Shown: positions 1 through 8,640 of the stretch, one piece after another
Numbering within the stretch: the first letter of the stretch is position 1
How the letters are laid out: each line of letters starts with the position of its first letter
NCBI GenBank assembly: GCA_016463455.1
Contig: JAEMRG010000009.1
Coordinates: 1 to 11,618, forward strand
Origin: Rhodoferax sp.
Lineage (GTDB): Bacteria; Pseudomonadota; Gammaproteobacteria; Burkholderiales; Burkholderiaceae_C
Length of the DNA: 11,618 nucleotides
Direction: 5' to 3'
Program-made: the position numbers and the translations under genes
Notes under the pieces: model-generated
The model's database searches: none
The model's input: only the letters and a program-made list of their open reading frames with translations
What the model was told of the DNA's origin: nothing

Positions 1-55
<55 letters not shown>

Positions 56-73
56 ATTTCAGGAAAGAGAGCG

Positions 74-79
74 ATTGTA
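74..79 (-). promoter_or_regulatory. Candidate -10 box of tRNA-Leu promoter
   Basis: On the minus strand this reads TACAAT, one base from the sigma70 consensus. It lies 18 bp upstream of the tRNA 5' end, so transcription would start about 12 nt before the mature tRNA. No good -35 box sits 16-18 bp further up; a TTGACT (91-96) is only 11 bp away. The box lies in the short gap between the tRNA and rnr, so the two divergent genes would share it. Confidence 0.45.
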
Positions 80-114
80 TCAAAACTGCTAGTCAAACCA
101 GCGGCTTGCTGGAC

Positions 115-120
115 GAGGTG
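115..120 (+). promoter_or_regulatory. SD-like GAGGTG inside the rnr 5' end (start-deciding site)
   Basis: GAGGTG matches the anti-SD sequence well and lies 6 nt before GTG 127 and 9 nt before GTG 130. It would favour a start later than the one annotated at 118. A second purine-rich stretch, AGGAAAGAG at 61-69, lies 9 nt before an in-frame ATC at 79. The two sites support different starts, so the true start needs experimental or comparative data. Confidence 0.35.
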
Positions 121-2322
121 GAAGGCGTGGTGCAAGGGCACCGCGACGGCCACGGATTTGTATCCCGCGATGACGGGGCCCCGGACATTTATTTGCCGCC
201 CAATGAAATGCGCGCTGTTTTGCACAAGGACCGCGTCAAGGCGCGCATCGTGCGCAGCGACCGCAAGGGTCGGCCTGAAGGTCGTGTGCTAGAGATTTTG
301 GAGCGTTCGGCCCAGCCCATCATTGGGCGCCTTTTGCAAGAGAGCGGCGTCTGGTTGGTGGCCCCGGAGGACAAGCGCTATGGCCAGGACATCTTGATTC
401 CACGCGGCGCGACCGGCAATGCACGCGCTGGGCAGGTGGTGGTGGTGGAACTGGTGGAGCCGCCGGCTCTGTACGGGCAACCGGTGGGACGCATCAGCGA
501 AGTGCTGGGCGAGGTGGATGATCCGGGCATGGAAATTGAAATCGCGGTGCGCAAATACAGCGTGCCCCATGAATTTTCCGTGGGCTGTCTGGCCCAGGCC
601 AAGGCCTTGCCTGACACCGTACGCGCGCAAGATCTTGCCGGGCGTGTGGACTTGAGTGATATACCCCTGGTCACGATTGACGGCGAGGACGCGCGCGATT
701 TTGACGATGCGGTGTACTGTGAACCGGCCACACTGGGGCGCGGCAAAAACGCCACCCAGGGCTGGCGTTTGCTGGTTGCGATTGCCGATGTGAGCCACTA
801 TGTGGAAAACGGCGCCGCTATCGACATTGACGCGTACGACCGTGCCACCAGTGTGTATTTCCCGCGCAGGGTTATCCCCATGCTGCCGGAAAAACTCTCT
901 AATGGTTTGTGCTCCCTCAACCCGGAGGTGGAGCGCCTGTGCATGGTCTGCGATATGTTGGTCACCGAGGACGGAACGGTGCAGGCCTACCAGTTTTATC
1001 CGGCGGTGATGTGGAGCCATGCGCGCTTTACCTATACCGAGGTGGCGGCGATTTTGGGCAACACGCGCGGACCCGAAGCCATTAAACGCAAAGCGTTGGT
1101 GCCGCATTTGCTGCACCTGCATGGTGTCTATGAGTCGCTACTAAAAGCGCGGCAAAAGCGTGGCGCCGTGGACTTTGAAACCACAGAGACGCAAATCTTG
1201 TGTGACGAAAACGGCCGTATCGAAAAAATTGTGCCGCGCACCCGCAATGTGGCGCACCGCCTGATCGAAGAGGCCATGCTAGCGGCCAATGTCTGTAGCG
1301 CGGACTTCATCATGCAAAGCAAACACGCGGGCTTGTTCCGCGTACATGAAGGCCCGACGCCGGAAAAACTCGAAGCGCTGCGCGCTTACATCAAGGCCCT
1401 GGGGCTGGGTATCAGCGTAAGTGAAACCCCCAAGCCCGGCGACTTCCAGTCCATAGCCCAGTCCACCAAAGACCGGCCCGACGCGCAGCAAATCCACGCC
1501 ATGCTGTTGCGCTCTATGCAGCAGGCGATTTACACGCCGGCCAATAGCGGACACTTCGGCCTGGCCTTCGATGCATATACGCATTTCACTAGCCCGATCC
1601 GGCGTTATCCGGACCTCTTGGTGCACCGCGTCATCAAAGCGGTCTTGGCCGATACCCGCTACCAGTTGCCGGTCTTACCCCTTCCTGGTGAAGCCCATGC
1701 CAAGCTGGCACGCCGTCTAGAAAAAGGTAAGTCTGCCAAAGGTGTGGAAGCCGGTGCCAAGCCTAAAAAAATAAGCGCTGAAAGCCTGGCCTGGCAGGCT
1801 GCAGGCTTGCATTGCAGCGCCAATGAACGCCGCGCGGACGAGGCCAGTCGCGATGTGGAAGCTTGGCTCAAGTGCAAATATATGTACGAGCATTTGGGCG
1901 AGGAATACAGTGGCGTGGTGACGGCAGCCACCTCTTTCGGTTTGTTTGTGACGCTTGACGCGATGTACGTGGAAGGCCTGGTACACATCACCGAATTAGG
2001 CGGCGAGTATTTCCGCTTTGATGAAGTGCGTCAGGAATTGCGCGGTGAACGCACCGGCATCCGTTATGCCATCGGCACGCGGGTCGATATCCAGGTCAGC
2101 CGCGTGGACCTCGATGGCCGCAAGATTGACTTTCGCCTGGTGCAAGGCAGCTTGATGCCACTGGGCAAAAGCCATCTGGATAAGCTGCCACCGCCCGCGC
2201 GCAGTGGCCGCGGCAAGCCCGCCAACGCAGCGCCAGCGGCCAAGGCCCTGCGCGGCAAAAACAGTGGGGCTGCGACCAAGAAGGCCGCGGCTAAGGCTAA
2301 GTCGCCACGTAAGCGGCGTTAA
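118..2322 (+). CDS. rnr: Ribonuclease R (RNB-family 3'-5' exoribonuclease), without N-terminal winged-helix domain
   Basis: RNase R degrades structured RNA processively from the 3' end in the cytoplasm and acts in mRNA decay and RNA quality control. With the GTG at 118 the protein has 734 residues (E. coli about 813). Two cold-shock folds come first (about 1-60, with GHRDGHGF, and about 66-135). The RNB catalytic domain follows, with metal ligands in TIDGEDARDFDDAV (D188, D194, D196, D197) and the conserved SPIRRYPD (492-499). An S1 domain starts near 597, and a Lys/Ala-rich tail fills about 685-734. A Lys-rich stretch near 522-560 looks longer than in E. coli. The usual N-terminal winged helix is absent because the divergent tRNA-Leu occupies its place. 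The start is uncertain: in-frame options are TTG 106, GTG 118, GTG 127 and GTG 130, and there is no ATG. Similarity to E. coli appears to begin at codon 106-109. Confidence 0.95.
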   Translation: MEGVVQGHRDGHGFVSRDDGAPDIYLPPNEMRAVLHKDRVKARIVRSDRKGRPEGRVLEILERSAQPIIGRLLQESGVWLVAPEDKRYGQDILIPRGATGNARAGQVVVVELVEPPALYGQPVGRISEVLGEVDDPGMEIEIAVRKYSVPHEFSVGCLAQAKALPDTVRAQDLAGRVDLSDIPLVTIDGEDARDFDDAVYCEPATLGRGKNATQGWRLLVAIADVSHYVENGAAIDIDAYDRATSVYFPRRVIPMLPEKLSNGLCSLNPEVERLCMVCDMLVTEDGTVQAYQFYPAVMWSHARFTYTEVAAILGNTRGPEAIKRKALVPHLLHLHGVYESLLKARQKRGAVDFETTETQILCDENGRIEKIVPRTRNVAHRLIEEAMLAANVCSADFIMQSKHAGLFRVHEGPTPEKLEALRAYIKALGLGISVSETPKPGDFQSIAQSTKDRPDAQQIHAMLLRSMQQAIYTPANSGHFGLAFDAYTHFTSPIRRYPDLLVHRVIKAVLADTRYQLPVLPLPGEAHAKLARRLEKGKSAKGVEAGAKPKKISAESLAWQAAGLHCSANERRADEASRDVEAWLKCKYMYEHLGEEYSGVVTAATSFGLFVTLDAMYVEGLVHITELGGEYFRFDEVRQELRGERTGIRYAIGTRVDIQVSRVDLDGRKIDFRLVQGSLMPLGKSHLDKLPPPARSGRGKPANAAPAAKALRGKNSGAATKKAAAKAKSPRKRR

Positions 2323-2356
2323 AACTGCAGATGGCCCACGATCTGCCGGCCTATTT

Positions 2357-2378
2357 GGCGGGCATTACGCCGCCTTTT
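2357..2378 (+). terminator. Candidate Rho-independent terminator of rnr
   Basis: GGCGG (2357-2361) pairs with CCGCC (2370-2374) around an 8-nt loop and is followed directly by TTTT. This gives a plus-strand terminator 34 bp after the rnr stop. It overlaps the last codons of the convergent aminotransferase gene. On the minus strand the stem lacks a U run. A second inverted repeat, GCAGAT/ATCTGC (2327-2332 and 2341-2346, loop 8 nt), lies just before it. Confidence 0.5.
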
Positions 2379-3513
2379 GCGCCTTAAAGCCCATCTCGTC
2401 CAACGCAACGGCCAGGTGTGCCACGCTGCGGTCGGCGTTGTGCAGTTTGTCCAGGCCGAACAGGCCGATGCGAAAGGTCATGAAATCCGCTGGTTCGTCG
2501 CATTGCAACGGCACACCAGCGGCGGTTTGCAGGCCTAGTGCCGAAAAGCCTTTGCTATTGTGCATACCGGTATCGGTGGTGTAGCTGACCACTACGCCCG
2601 GCGCCTGAAAACCGGGTGCTGCCACGCTGCGGATGCCGTGGCCTTCCATTAGCGCGCGGACTTTGTGGCCAAGGTCCCATTGCTCGGCGCAGACTTTGTC
2701 AAAGCCGTAGTCCTGCGTCTCATGCATCACTTCTTGCAAACGCGTAATCGCGTCAGTAGGCATGGTGGTGTGGTACATGTGGGTACCGTTTTCATAGGCT
2801 TCCATCACTTGCAGCCATTTTTTAAGGTCGCAGGCAAAACTGCTGCTGGTCGTGCTGTCAATGGCAGTGCGGGCGCGCTCGCTGAGCATGACCATGGCGC
2901 AGCAGGGCGATCCGCTCCAGCCTTTTTGCGGCGCGGTGACCAGCACGTCCACGCCGGTCGCTTGCATGTCCACCCAGATCGTGCCCGAGGCAATGCAGTC
3001 CAGCACAAATAAGCCACCTACTTGGTGAACCGCATCGGCTACCGCGCGCAGGTAGTCGTCGGGCAGGATCATGCCGGCCGAGGTTTCCACATGGGGTGCA
3101 AAGACCACGGCGGGTTTTTCGGTCAAGATAGTGGCTACCACTTCTTCGATGGGGCAGGGGACCCAGGCCGATTGGCTATCCGGGCTCAATCGGCGCGCTT
3201 TAAGCACGCTTGCATGCGCGGGGATCTGGCCCATGTCAAAAATCTGCGACCAGCGGTAGCTGAACCAGCCGTTGCGGATGACCAGCACGTTTTTACCGGT
3301 GGCAAATTGCCGCGCTACCGCTTCCATGCCAAAAGTGCCGCTGCCGGGAACCAGCACGCTGGACTTCGCGCCGTAGACCGTTTTGAGCATGCCGGAGATG
3401 TCGCGCATAACGCCCTGAAAGCGCTGGGACATATGGTTGAGGGCGCGGTCGGTATAGACGACCGAGAACTCAAGCAATCCGTCCGGATCAATGTGGGGAA
3501 GCAATGCGGGCAT
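2365..3513 (-). CDS. PLP-dependent class V aminotransferase (alanine/serine-glyoxylate aminotransferase-like)
   Basis: This 382-residue protein is a fold-type I, class V aminotransferase. Family members move amino groups between small amino acids (alanine, serine) and glyoxylate or similar oxoacids in the cytoplasm; the exact substrate here is not readable. Visible features are the phosphate-binding loop GSGTFGMEA (57-65), HVETSAG (141-147), the Asp contacting the pyridine nitrogen in LDCIAS (D172), the PLP Schiff-base lysine in APQKGWSG (K197), and the substrate-carboxylate arginine in FRIGLFG (R348). ATG 3513 has GGAG about 9 nt upstream on its own strand. It lies 27 bp downstream of ychF on the same strand, so co-transcription is likely, though no metabolic link to YchF is evident. 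A role in phosphonate metabolism (2-aminoethylphosphonate transaminase-like) is an alternative, but no phosphonate genes are nearby. Confidence 0.88.
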   Translation of the reverse strand: MPALLPHIDPDGLLEFSVVYTDRALNHMSQRFQGVMRDISGMLKTVYGAKSSVLVPGSGTFGMEAVARQFATGKNVLVIRNGWFSYRWSQIFDMGQIPAHASVLKARRLSPDSQSAWVPCPIEEVVATILTEKPAVVFAPHVETSAGMILPDDYLRAVADAVHQVGGLFVLDCIASGTIWVDMQATGVDVLVTAPQKGWSGSPCCAMVMLSERARTAIDSTTSSSFACDLKKWLQVMEAYENGTHMYHTTMPTDAITRLQEVMHETQDYGFDKVCAEQWDLGHKVRALMEGHGIRSVAAPGFQAPGVVVSYTTDTGMHNSKGFSALGLQTAAGVPLQCDEPADFMTFRIGLFGLDKLHNADRSVAHLAVALDEMGFKAQKAA

Positions 3514-3540
3514 GGGGGTCTCCGAAAATAAAAACGATGC

Positions 3541-4626
<1,086 letters not shown>

Positions 4627-4713
4627 GGGAGAGTCCTTCGTTCGGGGAGGTCCGTACGCGCAAAAAAGCGCTTGGGCATGGAGTGCGCCCCGCCGTGTAC
4701 GGGAGCGGACTGC

Positions 4714-4719
4714 ATTGTA
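4714..4719 (-). promoter_or_regulatory. Candidate -10 box for ychF-aminotransferase unit
   Basis: Read on the minus strand this is TACAAT, about 88 bp before the ychF ATG, implying a leader of roughly 80 nt. The hexamer 17 bp further upstream (AAATCC) is a poor -35, so the call rests on the -10 box and its position in the divergent gap 4627-4817. Apart from this box and the one at 4805, that gap shows only a short GGCG/CGCC hairpin near 4735-4747. Confidence 0.35.
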
Positions 4720-4804
4720 ATAAAGGCGTTCTTGGCGGATTTCGCCTGGCGCGCGGCCCGCCTTGGCATGGGGCCGAACCGGCTGGGGGTTTGCAGGCCG
4801 CTTC

Positions 4805-4810
4805 TACAAT
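4805..4810 (+). promoter_or_regulatory. Candidate -10 box directly before the monooxygenase start
   Basis: TACAAT ends 7 bp before ATG 4818, so a transcript from this box would begin at or next to the A of the start codon and have essentially no leader. There is no clear SD before that ATG, which fits leaderless translation. No convincing -35 hexamer is seen (GCTGGG at 17 bp spacing), so the promoter is tentative. Confidence 0.35.
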
Positions 4811-4817
4811 GGGCCAT

Positions 4818-5963
4818 ATGGCACGACCTTTTGATGTTTGCATACGTGGCGCCGGTATCGTCGGACGCTCCCTGGCTTTGCAATTAGCGGCCAAGCGCTT
4901 GCGCGTTGCCCTGGTCGATCCACTGGCCGCAGACCCCGCCAGCGGGCATAGCGACGTGCGCGCTTACGCGCTGAACGCAGCCTCGCGCGAACTGCTTCAA
5001 GCCTTGCGCTGCTGGCCCGATGCGCAGCATGCCACCCCGGTCTTGTCCATGCGGGTGTTTGGCGACAAGGGCGGCGCACTGCGATTTGAGGCCTCCGAGC
5101 AGGCCGTCCCGGCGCTTAATTGGATGGTTGACGTACCGACACTGGAGGCGCTGCTGGTGCAGGCACTGGGCTTTCAAAGTCTAGTGACCGTGATGAACGA
5201 GCCCTGTACCGCTGCGCTGACCGTCATCTGCGAAGGCAAAGCCAGCAGCACGTGCGCGCAATATGGCGTGGATTTTGAGGTGCAAGCCTATCCGCAACAT
5301 GCCCTGGCGGCACGCCTTGCCTGCACCTTAGCCCACCAGCAAGTGGCCTATCAATGGTTTTCGGAGCACCAAGGCCAAGGCGAAATTTTGGCCATGCTGC
5401 CCTTGGATGGCGAACAAGGCCGTAGTTGCGCGCTGGTGTGGTCACTCAGCCCCGAGCGTGCGCAGGCTATGCAGGCTGCGCCGGACGAATTGTTTTGCCA
5501 GGAATTGGGCGCAGTCAGTGGCGGGGCCCTGGGCGCCCTAGGGCTTACCAGCGCGCGCAGCGTCTGGCCATTGCAAAGCGCCAATGCGCAGCAGTGGTGC
5601 GGCACCAACGCACAAGGTGCCTGGGTGCTGGCCGGCGATGCGGCGCACACCGTACACCCATTGGCCGGTCAGGGTTTGAACCTGGGGCTGGGTGATGTGG
5701 CAGCTTTGGCCCGATTAATCGATGCGCGCCCCTACTGGCGCTCTGTGGGCGATATGCGTTTGCTAGGCGCCTATGCGCGTGAGCGCAAGACCGCGCTGGC
5801 CCTGGTTGGCGGCACCGGTGACGCCATGCAGCAGATTTTTTATCAGCAAAACCCCTTGCTCGCTTCGGCGCGCAACTGGGGCTTGTCGGCTTTTTCCCAG
5901 AGCGGCCCCATCAAGCAATGGGTGGCGCGTAGGGCCATGGGCTTGCCCGCTTCCTCCCACTAA
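4818..5963 (+). CDS. FAD-dependent monooxygenase, UbiH/UbiF/COQ6 family (probable ubiquinone-ring hydroxylase)
   Basis: This 381-residue flavoprotein resembles the aromatic-ring hydroxylases of ubiquinone synthesis, which add hydroxyl groups to the prenylated ring using O2 and NAD(P)H at the membrane. An N-terminal Rossmann motif GAGIVG (11-16) binds the ADP part of FAD. The family signature GDAAHTVHPLAGQGLNLG lies at 273-290. The middle DG motif of this family appears as CEGK instead of the usual DG. Which ring position is hydroxylated cannot be told. The start at 4818 is chosen because the family begins a few residues before the FAD motif; ATG 4809 is an equal option, and the in-frame ATG at 4683 would add an atypical 45-residue extension. 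No clear SD is present. The gene is followed after 13 bp by dsbC. Confidence 0.87.
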   Translation: MARPFDVCIRGAGIVGRSLALQLAAKRLRVALVDPLAADPASGHSDVRAYALNAASRELLQALRCWPDAQHATPVLSMRVFGDKGGALRFEASEQAVPALNWMVDVPTLEALLVQALGFQSLVTVMNEPCTAALTVICEGKASSTCAQYGVDFEVQAYPQHALAARLACTLAHQQVAYQWFSEHQGQGEILAMLPLDGEQGRSCALVWSLSPERAQAMQAAPDELFCQELGAVSGGALGALGLTSARSVWPLQSANAQQWCGTNAQGAWVLAGDAAHTVHPLAGQGLNLGLGDVAALARLIDARPYWRSVGDMRLLGAYARERKTALALVGGTGDAMQQIFYQQNPLLASARNWGLSAFSQSGPIKQWVARRAMGLPASSH

Positions 5964-5976
5964 CCCACCAAGCACT

Positions 5977-6702
5977 ATGAAAATTAGCAACACGTTGATG
6001 GCGCTCGCCTGTATCTGGATCCTGTCCCAAGCGGCTTGGGCCCAGGAAGCTGTGATTCGCAAAAACCTGCCCGCGCGCCTGCCGCAGTTCAAGCAAATTG
6101 ACGAAGTGCGCAAATCAGAGATCGGCGGACTCTACGAAGTGCGGGTTGACGGCAGCGAAATTTATTACACCGACGCCAAGGCCGATTTCCTGATTGAAGG
6201 CAGTTTGATCGATACCCGCAGCAAGCGTAACTTGACCGAAGAGCGGGTAGAAAAATTGACGGCCATTAATTTTGACAGCCTTCCGCTCAAAGACGCTTTT
6301 ATCGTGGTGCGCGGTAATGGCGAGCGCAAAATGGCGGTGTTTGAAGACCCCAATTGCGGCTACTGCAAGCGCTTTGAACGTGATTTGCAAAAGGTCGATA
6401 ACGTCACGGTTTATATGTTTCTGTACCCGATTCTGGGACCGGATTCGGTAGAAAAATCTAAAGGCATTTGGTGCGCTAAAGACCGTGTCGCCGCCTGGCT
6501 GGACTGGATGTTGCGCGATCAGTCCGCAACGTCGGCTGCCGCGGGCTGTGACGCTACGGCGCTCAGTCGCAATGTCGAGTTAGGGCGTAAACACAAGATC
6601 AATGGCACGCCTACCTTGCTGTTTAGCAATGGCAGCCGCGTTCCCGGCGCGGTGGACGCTAAAAAGGTGGAGCAAATGCTGACCCTGGCGGCTAAGAGCT
6701 GA
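5977..6702 (+). CDS. dsbC: Periplasmic disulfide isomerase DsbC (thiol:disulfide interchange protein)
   Basis: DsbC reshuffles wrong disulfides in periplasmic proteins; it works as a V-shaped homodimer kept reduced by DsbD. The 241-residue product starts with a Sec signal peptide (M1 to about A22, hydrophobic core LMALACIWIL, likely cut AWA/QEA). The N-terminal dimerisation region follows (about 25-85), then a linker and a thioredoxin-fold catalytic domain with active site CGYC (127-130). The cis-proline loop is GTP (210-212). A second cysteine pair, C166 and C191, corresponds to the structural disulfide of the family. The ATG at 5977 is chosen because it begins directly at the signal peptide; the open frame extends further upstream, within the preceding gene. 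No clear SD is visible and the monooxygenase stop is only 13 bp upstream, so translation may be coupled. Confidence 0.95.
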   Translation: MKISNTLMALACIWILSQAAWAQEAVIRKNLPARLPQFKQIDEVRKSEIGGLYEVRVDGSEIYYTDAKADFLIEGSLIDTRSKRNLTEERVEKLTAINFDSLPLKDAFIVVRGNGERKMAVFEDPNCGYCKRFERDLQKVDNVTVYMFLYPILGPDSVEKSKGIWCAKDRVAAWLDWMLRDQSATSAAAGCDATALSRNVELGRKHKINGTPTLLFSNGSRVPGAVDAKKVEQMLTLAAKS

Positions 6703-6724
6703 GCGTTTCACAGGGGAGTCACCG

Positions 6725-8548
6725 ATGACAACAAGCCGCGTACGTTCCTCCCAGACTTCGCTGCGCAGCGGACAGGCCGGCGTGTATTACCGGGTGGAAG
6801 TGCTCAGCCACTCGGCGCATCTGTGGCAAGTCACGATGACGATTGCCGCGCCCGCCAGCAGCCAGTCTTTGCGCTTGCCCGTCTGGATACCCGGTAGTTA
6901 TTTGGTGCGCGAATTTTCCCGGCATCTGCTTAGTCTGCAATGCAGCCAGGGTGGGCGCACCGTGCAGGTGACGCAGTGCGACAAAGCCGGCTGGTGGGTC
7001 GCGTGCGACAGCGCTCTGGCTTTGGAAGTGCGTTACCAGGTGTATGCATTTGATAACTCGGTGCGCACCGCCTGCTTGACCGATGTGCGTGGATTTTTCA
7101 ACGCGACCAGTGTGTGCTTGATGGCGCAAGACCAGACCGACCGACCCCATGTTTTGGAGTTGGTGCAGGGGCGCAGCATGCAAGGCTGGCAGGTGGCCAC
7201 CGGGCTGTCGCCACAGCGCACCGACGCAGCAGGTTTCGGCCGCTACCTGGCGGCCGACTACGATGAATTAGCCGACTGCCCCGTGGAAATGGGTAGATTT
7301 TGGAGTGGTGAATTCATAGCCTGCGGCGTGCCGCACCGCTTTGTCGTGGCCGGTGCCATGCCGTCCATGGACGGCGAACGCCTATTGCGCGACGCGCAGA
7401 AAATTTGCGAAACCCAGATCTGCTTTTGGCATGCGCCTGGCGCGGCCCCCGCCAAGGGCTTGGCTAAGCGGGTTCCTTTTTCGCGCTATGTGTTTATGCT
7501 GCATGCCGTTGATGAGAGTTACGGTGGTTTGGAACACCGCAATTCCACCGCCTTGATCGCCAGTCGGCGCGATCTACCGCGTGTCGGCGATGCTAAGACC
7601 AGCGAGGGCTACACCACCTTGCTCGGGCTGATAAGCCATGAGTATTTCCACACCTGGAACGTTAAACGTTTGCGGCCCGCCGCGTTTGCGCGCTACGACT
7701 ACACGCAAGAAAACTACACCGATCTGCTTTGGTTTTTTGAAGGCTTCACCAGCTATTACGATGACTTGCTGCTGCGCCGCGCCGGGCTCATCGACGACGC
7801 CATCTACGTCAAACTGCTGGGCAAGACTATCAATCAGGTGGCGCAAACCCCAGGGCGTCTAGTGCAAAGTGTGGCCCAGGCGAGTTTGGATGCTTGGATC
7901 AAATACTACCGCCCGGACGAGAACACGCCCAATTTGACGGTCAGCTATTACAGCAAAGGCGCCTTGGTGGCCTTGTGCCTGGATTTAAAGCTGCGCGCGG
8001 AGGGTAAAACCACCCTGGACGCGGTCATGCGCGGGCTATGGAGCCGTTGTGCAGGGGGGCCGATGTCGCAAGACGATTTGCTTGCAGTGTTGCGCGAACT
8101 CTCGGGTCGCCCATGGACTGGCGAAATCAAAGCCTGGGTGCACAGCACCCGCGAATTACCCCTGAAAACCTTGTTAAGCGGGCAGGGCCTGGAAGTGCAT
8201 GAGGAACCGGCTGCGCTGGCGCAGCGCTTGGGGCTGCGCAGCGAGGACGCGGCCGGCGCGGTGAAGATCAAAATGGTGCTCAGCGGTGGGGCAGCGCAGG
8301 CGGCTGGCCTCATGGCTGGGGATGAATGGCTGGGTGTCAGCCTGGCTGCCGGGCGCGGCAGTGTGTCGCAATGGCGCATTAGCAAGCTGGACGACGTGGC
8401 GCCGCTACTAGGCGAGCAAAAGCGCTTTAGCGCCTTGGTATCGCGCGACAAGCGTTTGCTGCTGCTGCCGGTGGTCTTGCCTGTCAATGCCTGGACCTGG
8501 CGTCTGGCCTGCCCCAAGCGCGCTGAGGACCAGTGGCCCGCAGTTTGA
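6725..8548 (+). CDS. M61-family zinc metallopeptidase (glycyl aminopeptidase-like) with C-terminal PDZ domain
   Basis: This 607-residue protein matches the M61 gluzincins, whose studied bacterial member is a glycyl aminopeptidase. An N-terminal M61_N beta domain covers about 20-190 (with LPVWIPGSYLVREFSRH). The substrate-side motif YGGLEH lies at 266-271. The zinc motif HEYFH is at 305-309 (H305, E306, H309), and a downstream Glu in FFEGFTSYY (E339) is the likely third ligand. A PDZ-like domain lies at about 485-590, with its core beginning near V513. No signal peptide is visible and the N-terminal half has many cysteines, so it is probably cytoplasmic although it follows a periplasmic isomerase gene. 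ATG 6725 has GGGGAG (6713-6718) at good spacing. The dsbC stop is 22 bp upstream, so it probably belongs to the same transcript. Substrate unknown. Confidence 0.92.
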   Translation: MTTSRVRSSQTSLRSGQAGVYYRVEVLSHSAHLWQVTMTIAAPASSQSLRLPVWIPGSYLVREFSRHLLSLQCSQGGRTVQVTQCDKAGWWVACDSALALEVRYQVYAFDNSVRTACLTDVRGFFNATSVCLMAQDQTDRPHVLELVQGRSMQGWQVATGLSPQRTDAAGFGRYLAADYDELADCPVEMGRFWSGEFIACGVPHRFVVAGAMPSMDGERLLRDAQKICETQICFWHAPGAAPAKGLAKRVPFSRYVFMLHAVDESYGGLEHRNSTALIASRRDLPRVGDAKTSEGYTTLLGLISHEYFHTWNVKRLRPAAFARYDYTQENYTDLLWFFEGFTSYYDDLLLRRAGLIDDAIYVKLLGKTINQVAQTPGRLVQSVAQASLDAWIKYYRPDENTPNLTVSYYSKGALVALCLDLKLRAEGKTTLDAVMRGLWSRCAGGPMSQDDLLAVLRELSGRPWTGEIKAWVHSTRELPLKTLLSGQGLEVHEEPAALAQRLGLRSEDAAGAVKIKMVLSGGAAQAAGLMAGDEWLGVSLAAGRGSVSQWRISKLDDVAPLLGEQKRFSALVSRDKRLLLLPVVLPVNAWTWRLACPKRAEDQWPAV

Positions 8549-8578
8549 TGCCCTGGCGCTAGTCCCTGCGCAGGGCGC

Positions 8579-8605
8579 TTGGCGGGTGAATGCCTTGGGT
8601 ATAGT
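8579..8605 (+). promoter_or_regulatory. Candidate promoter of enoyl-CoA hydratase gene
   Basis: TATAGT (8600-8605) resembles a -10 box and TTGGCG (8579-8584) a -35, but the 15-bp spacing is short. A start near 8612 would leave a leader of about 30 nt containing AAGGCG (8625-8630), the likely SD for ATG 8641. A perfect 12-bp palindrome, CCCTGCGCAGGG (8564-8575), lies just upstream, between the M61 stop and this promoter. Confidence 0.35.
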
Positions 8606-8640
8606 GCGCTCCTATCCTCTTATCAAGGCGCTTGGCCACC

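Noticed and set aside
91..96. TTGACT on the minus strand as the -35 of tRNA-Leu
   Set aside because: A good hexamer, but only 11 bp from the TACAAT -10 box, too short for sigma70.
289..1122. 277-codon antisense frame within rnr
   Set aside because: It lies opposite the conserved catalytic core of RNase R and its product resembles no family; it is a composition-driven shadow.
4683..4817. Upstream ATG 4683 as monooxygenase start
   Set aside because: It adds 45 atypical residues before the FAD-binding strand, which in this family sits within the first 10-15 residues, and it overlaps the probable promoter region.
8632..8640. TTG 8632 as enoyl-CoA hydratase start
   Set aside because: The SD AAGGCG ends one base before it; ATG 8641 has correct spacing and a normal N-terminus.
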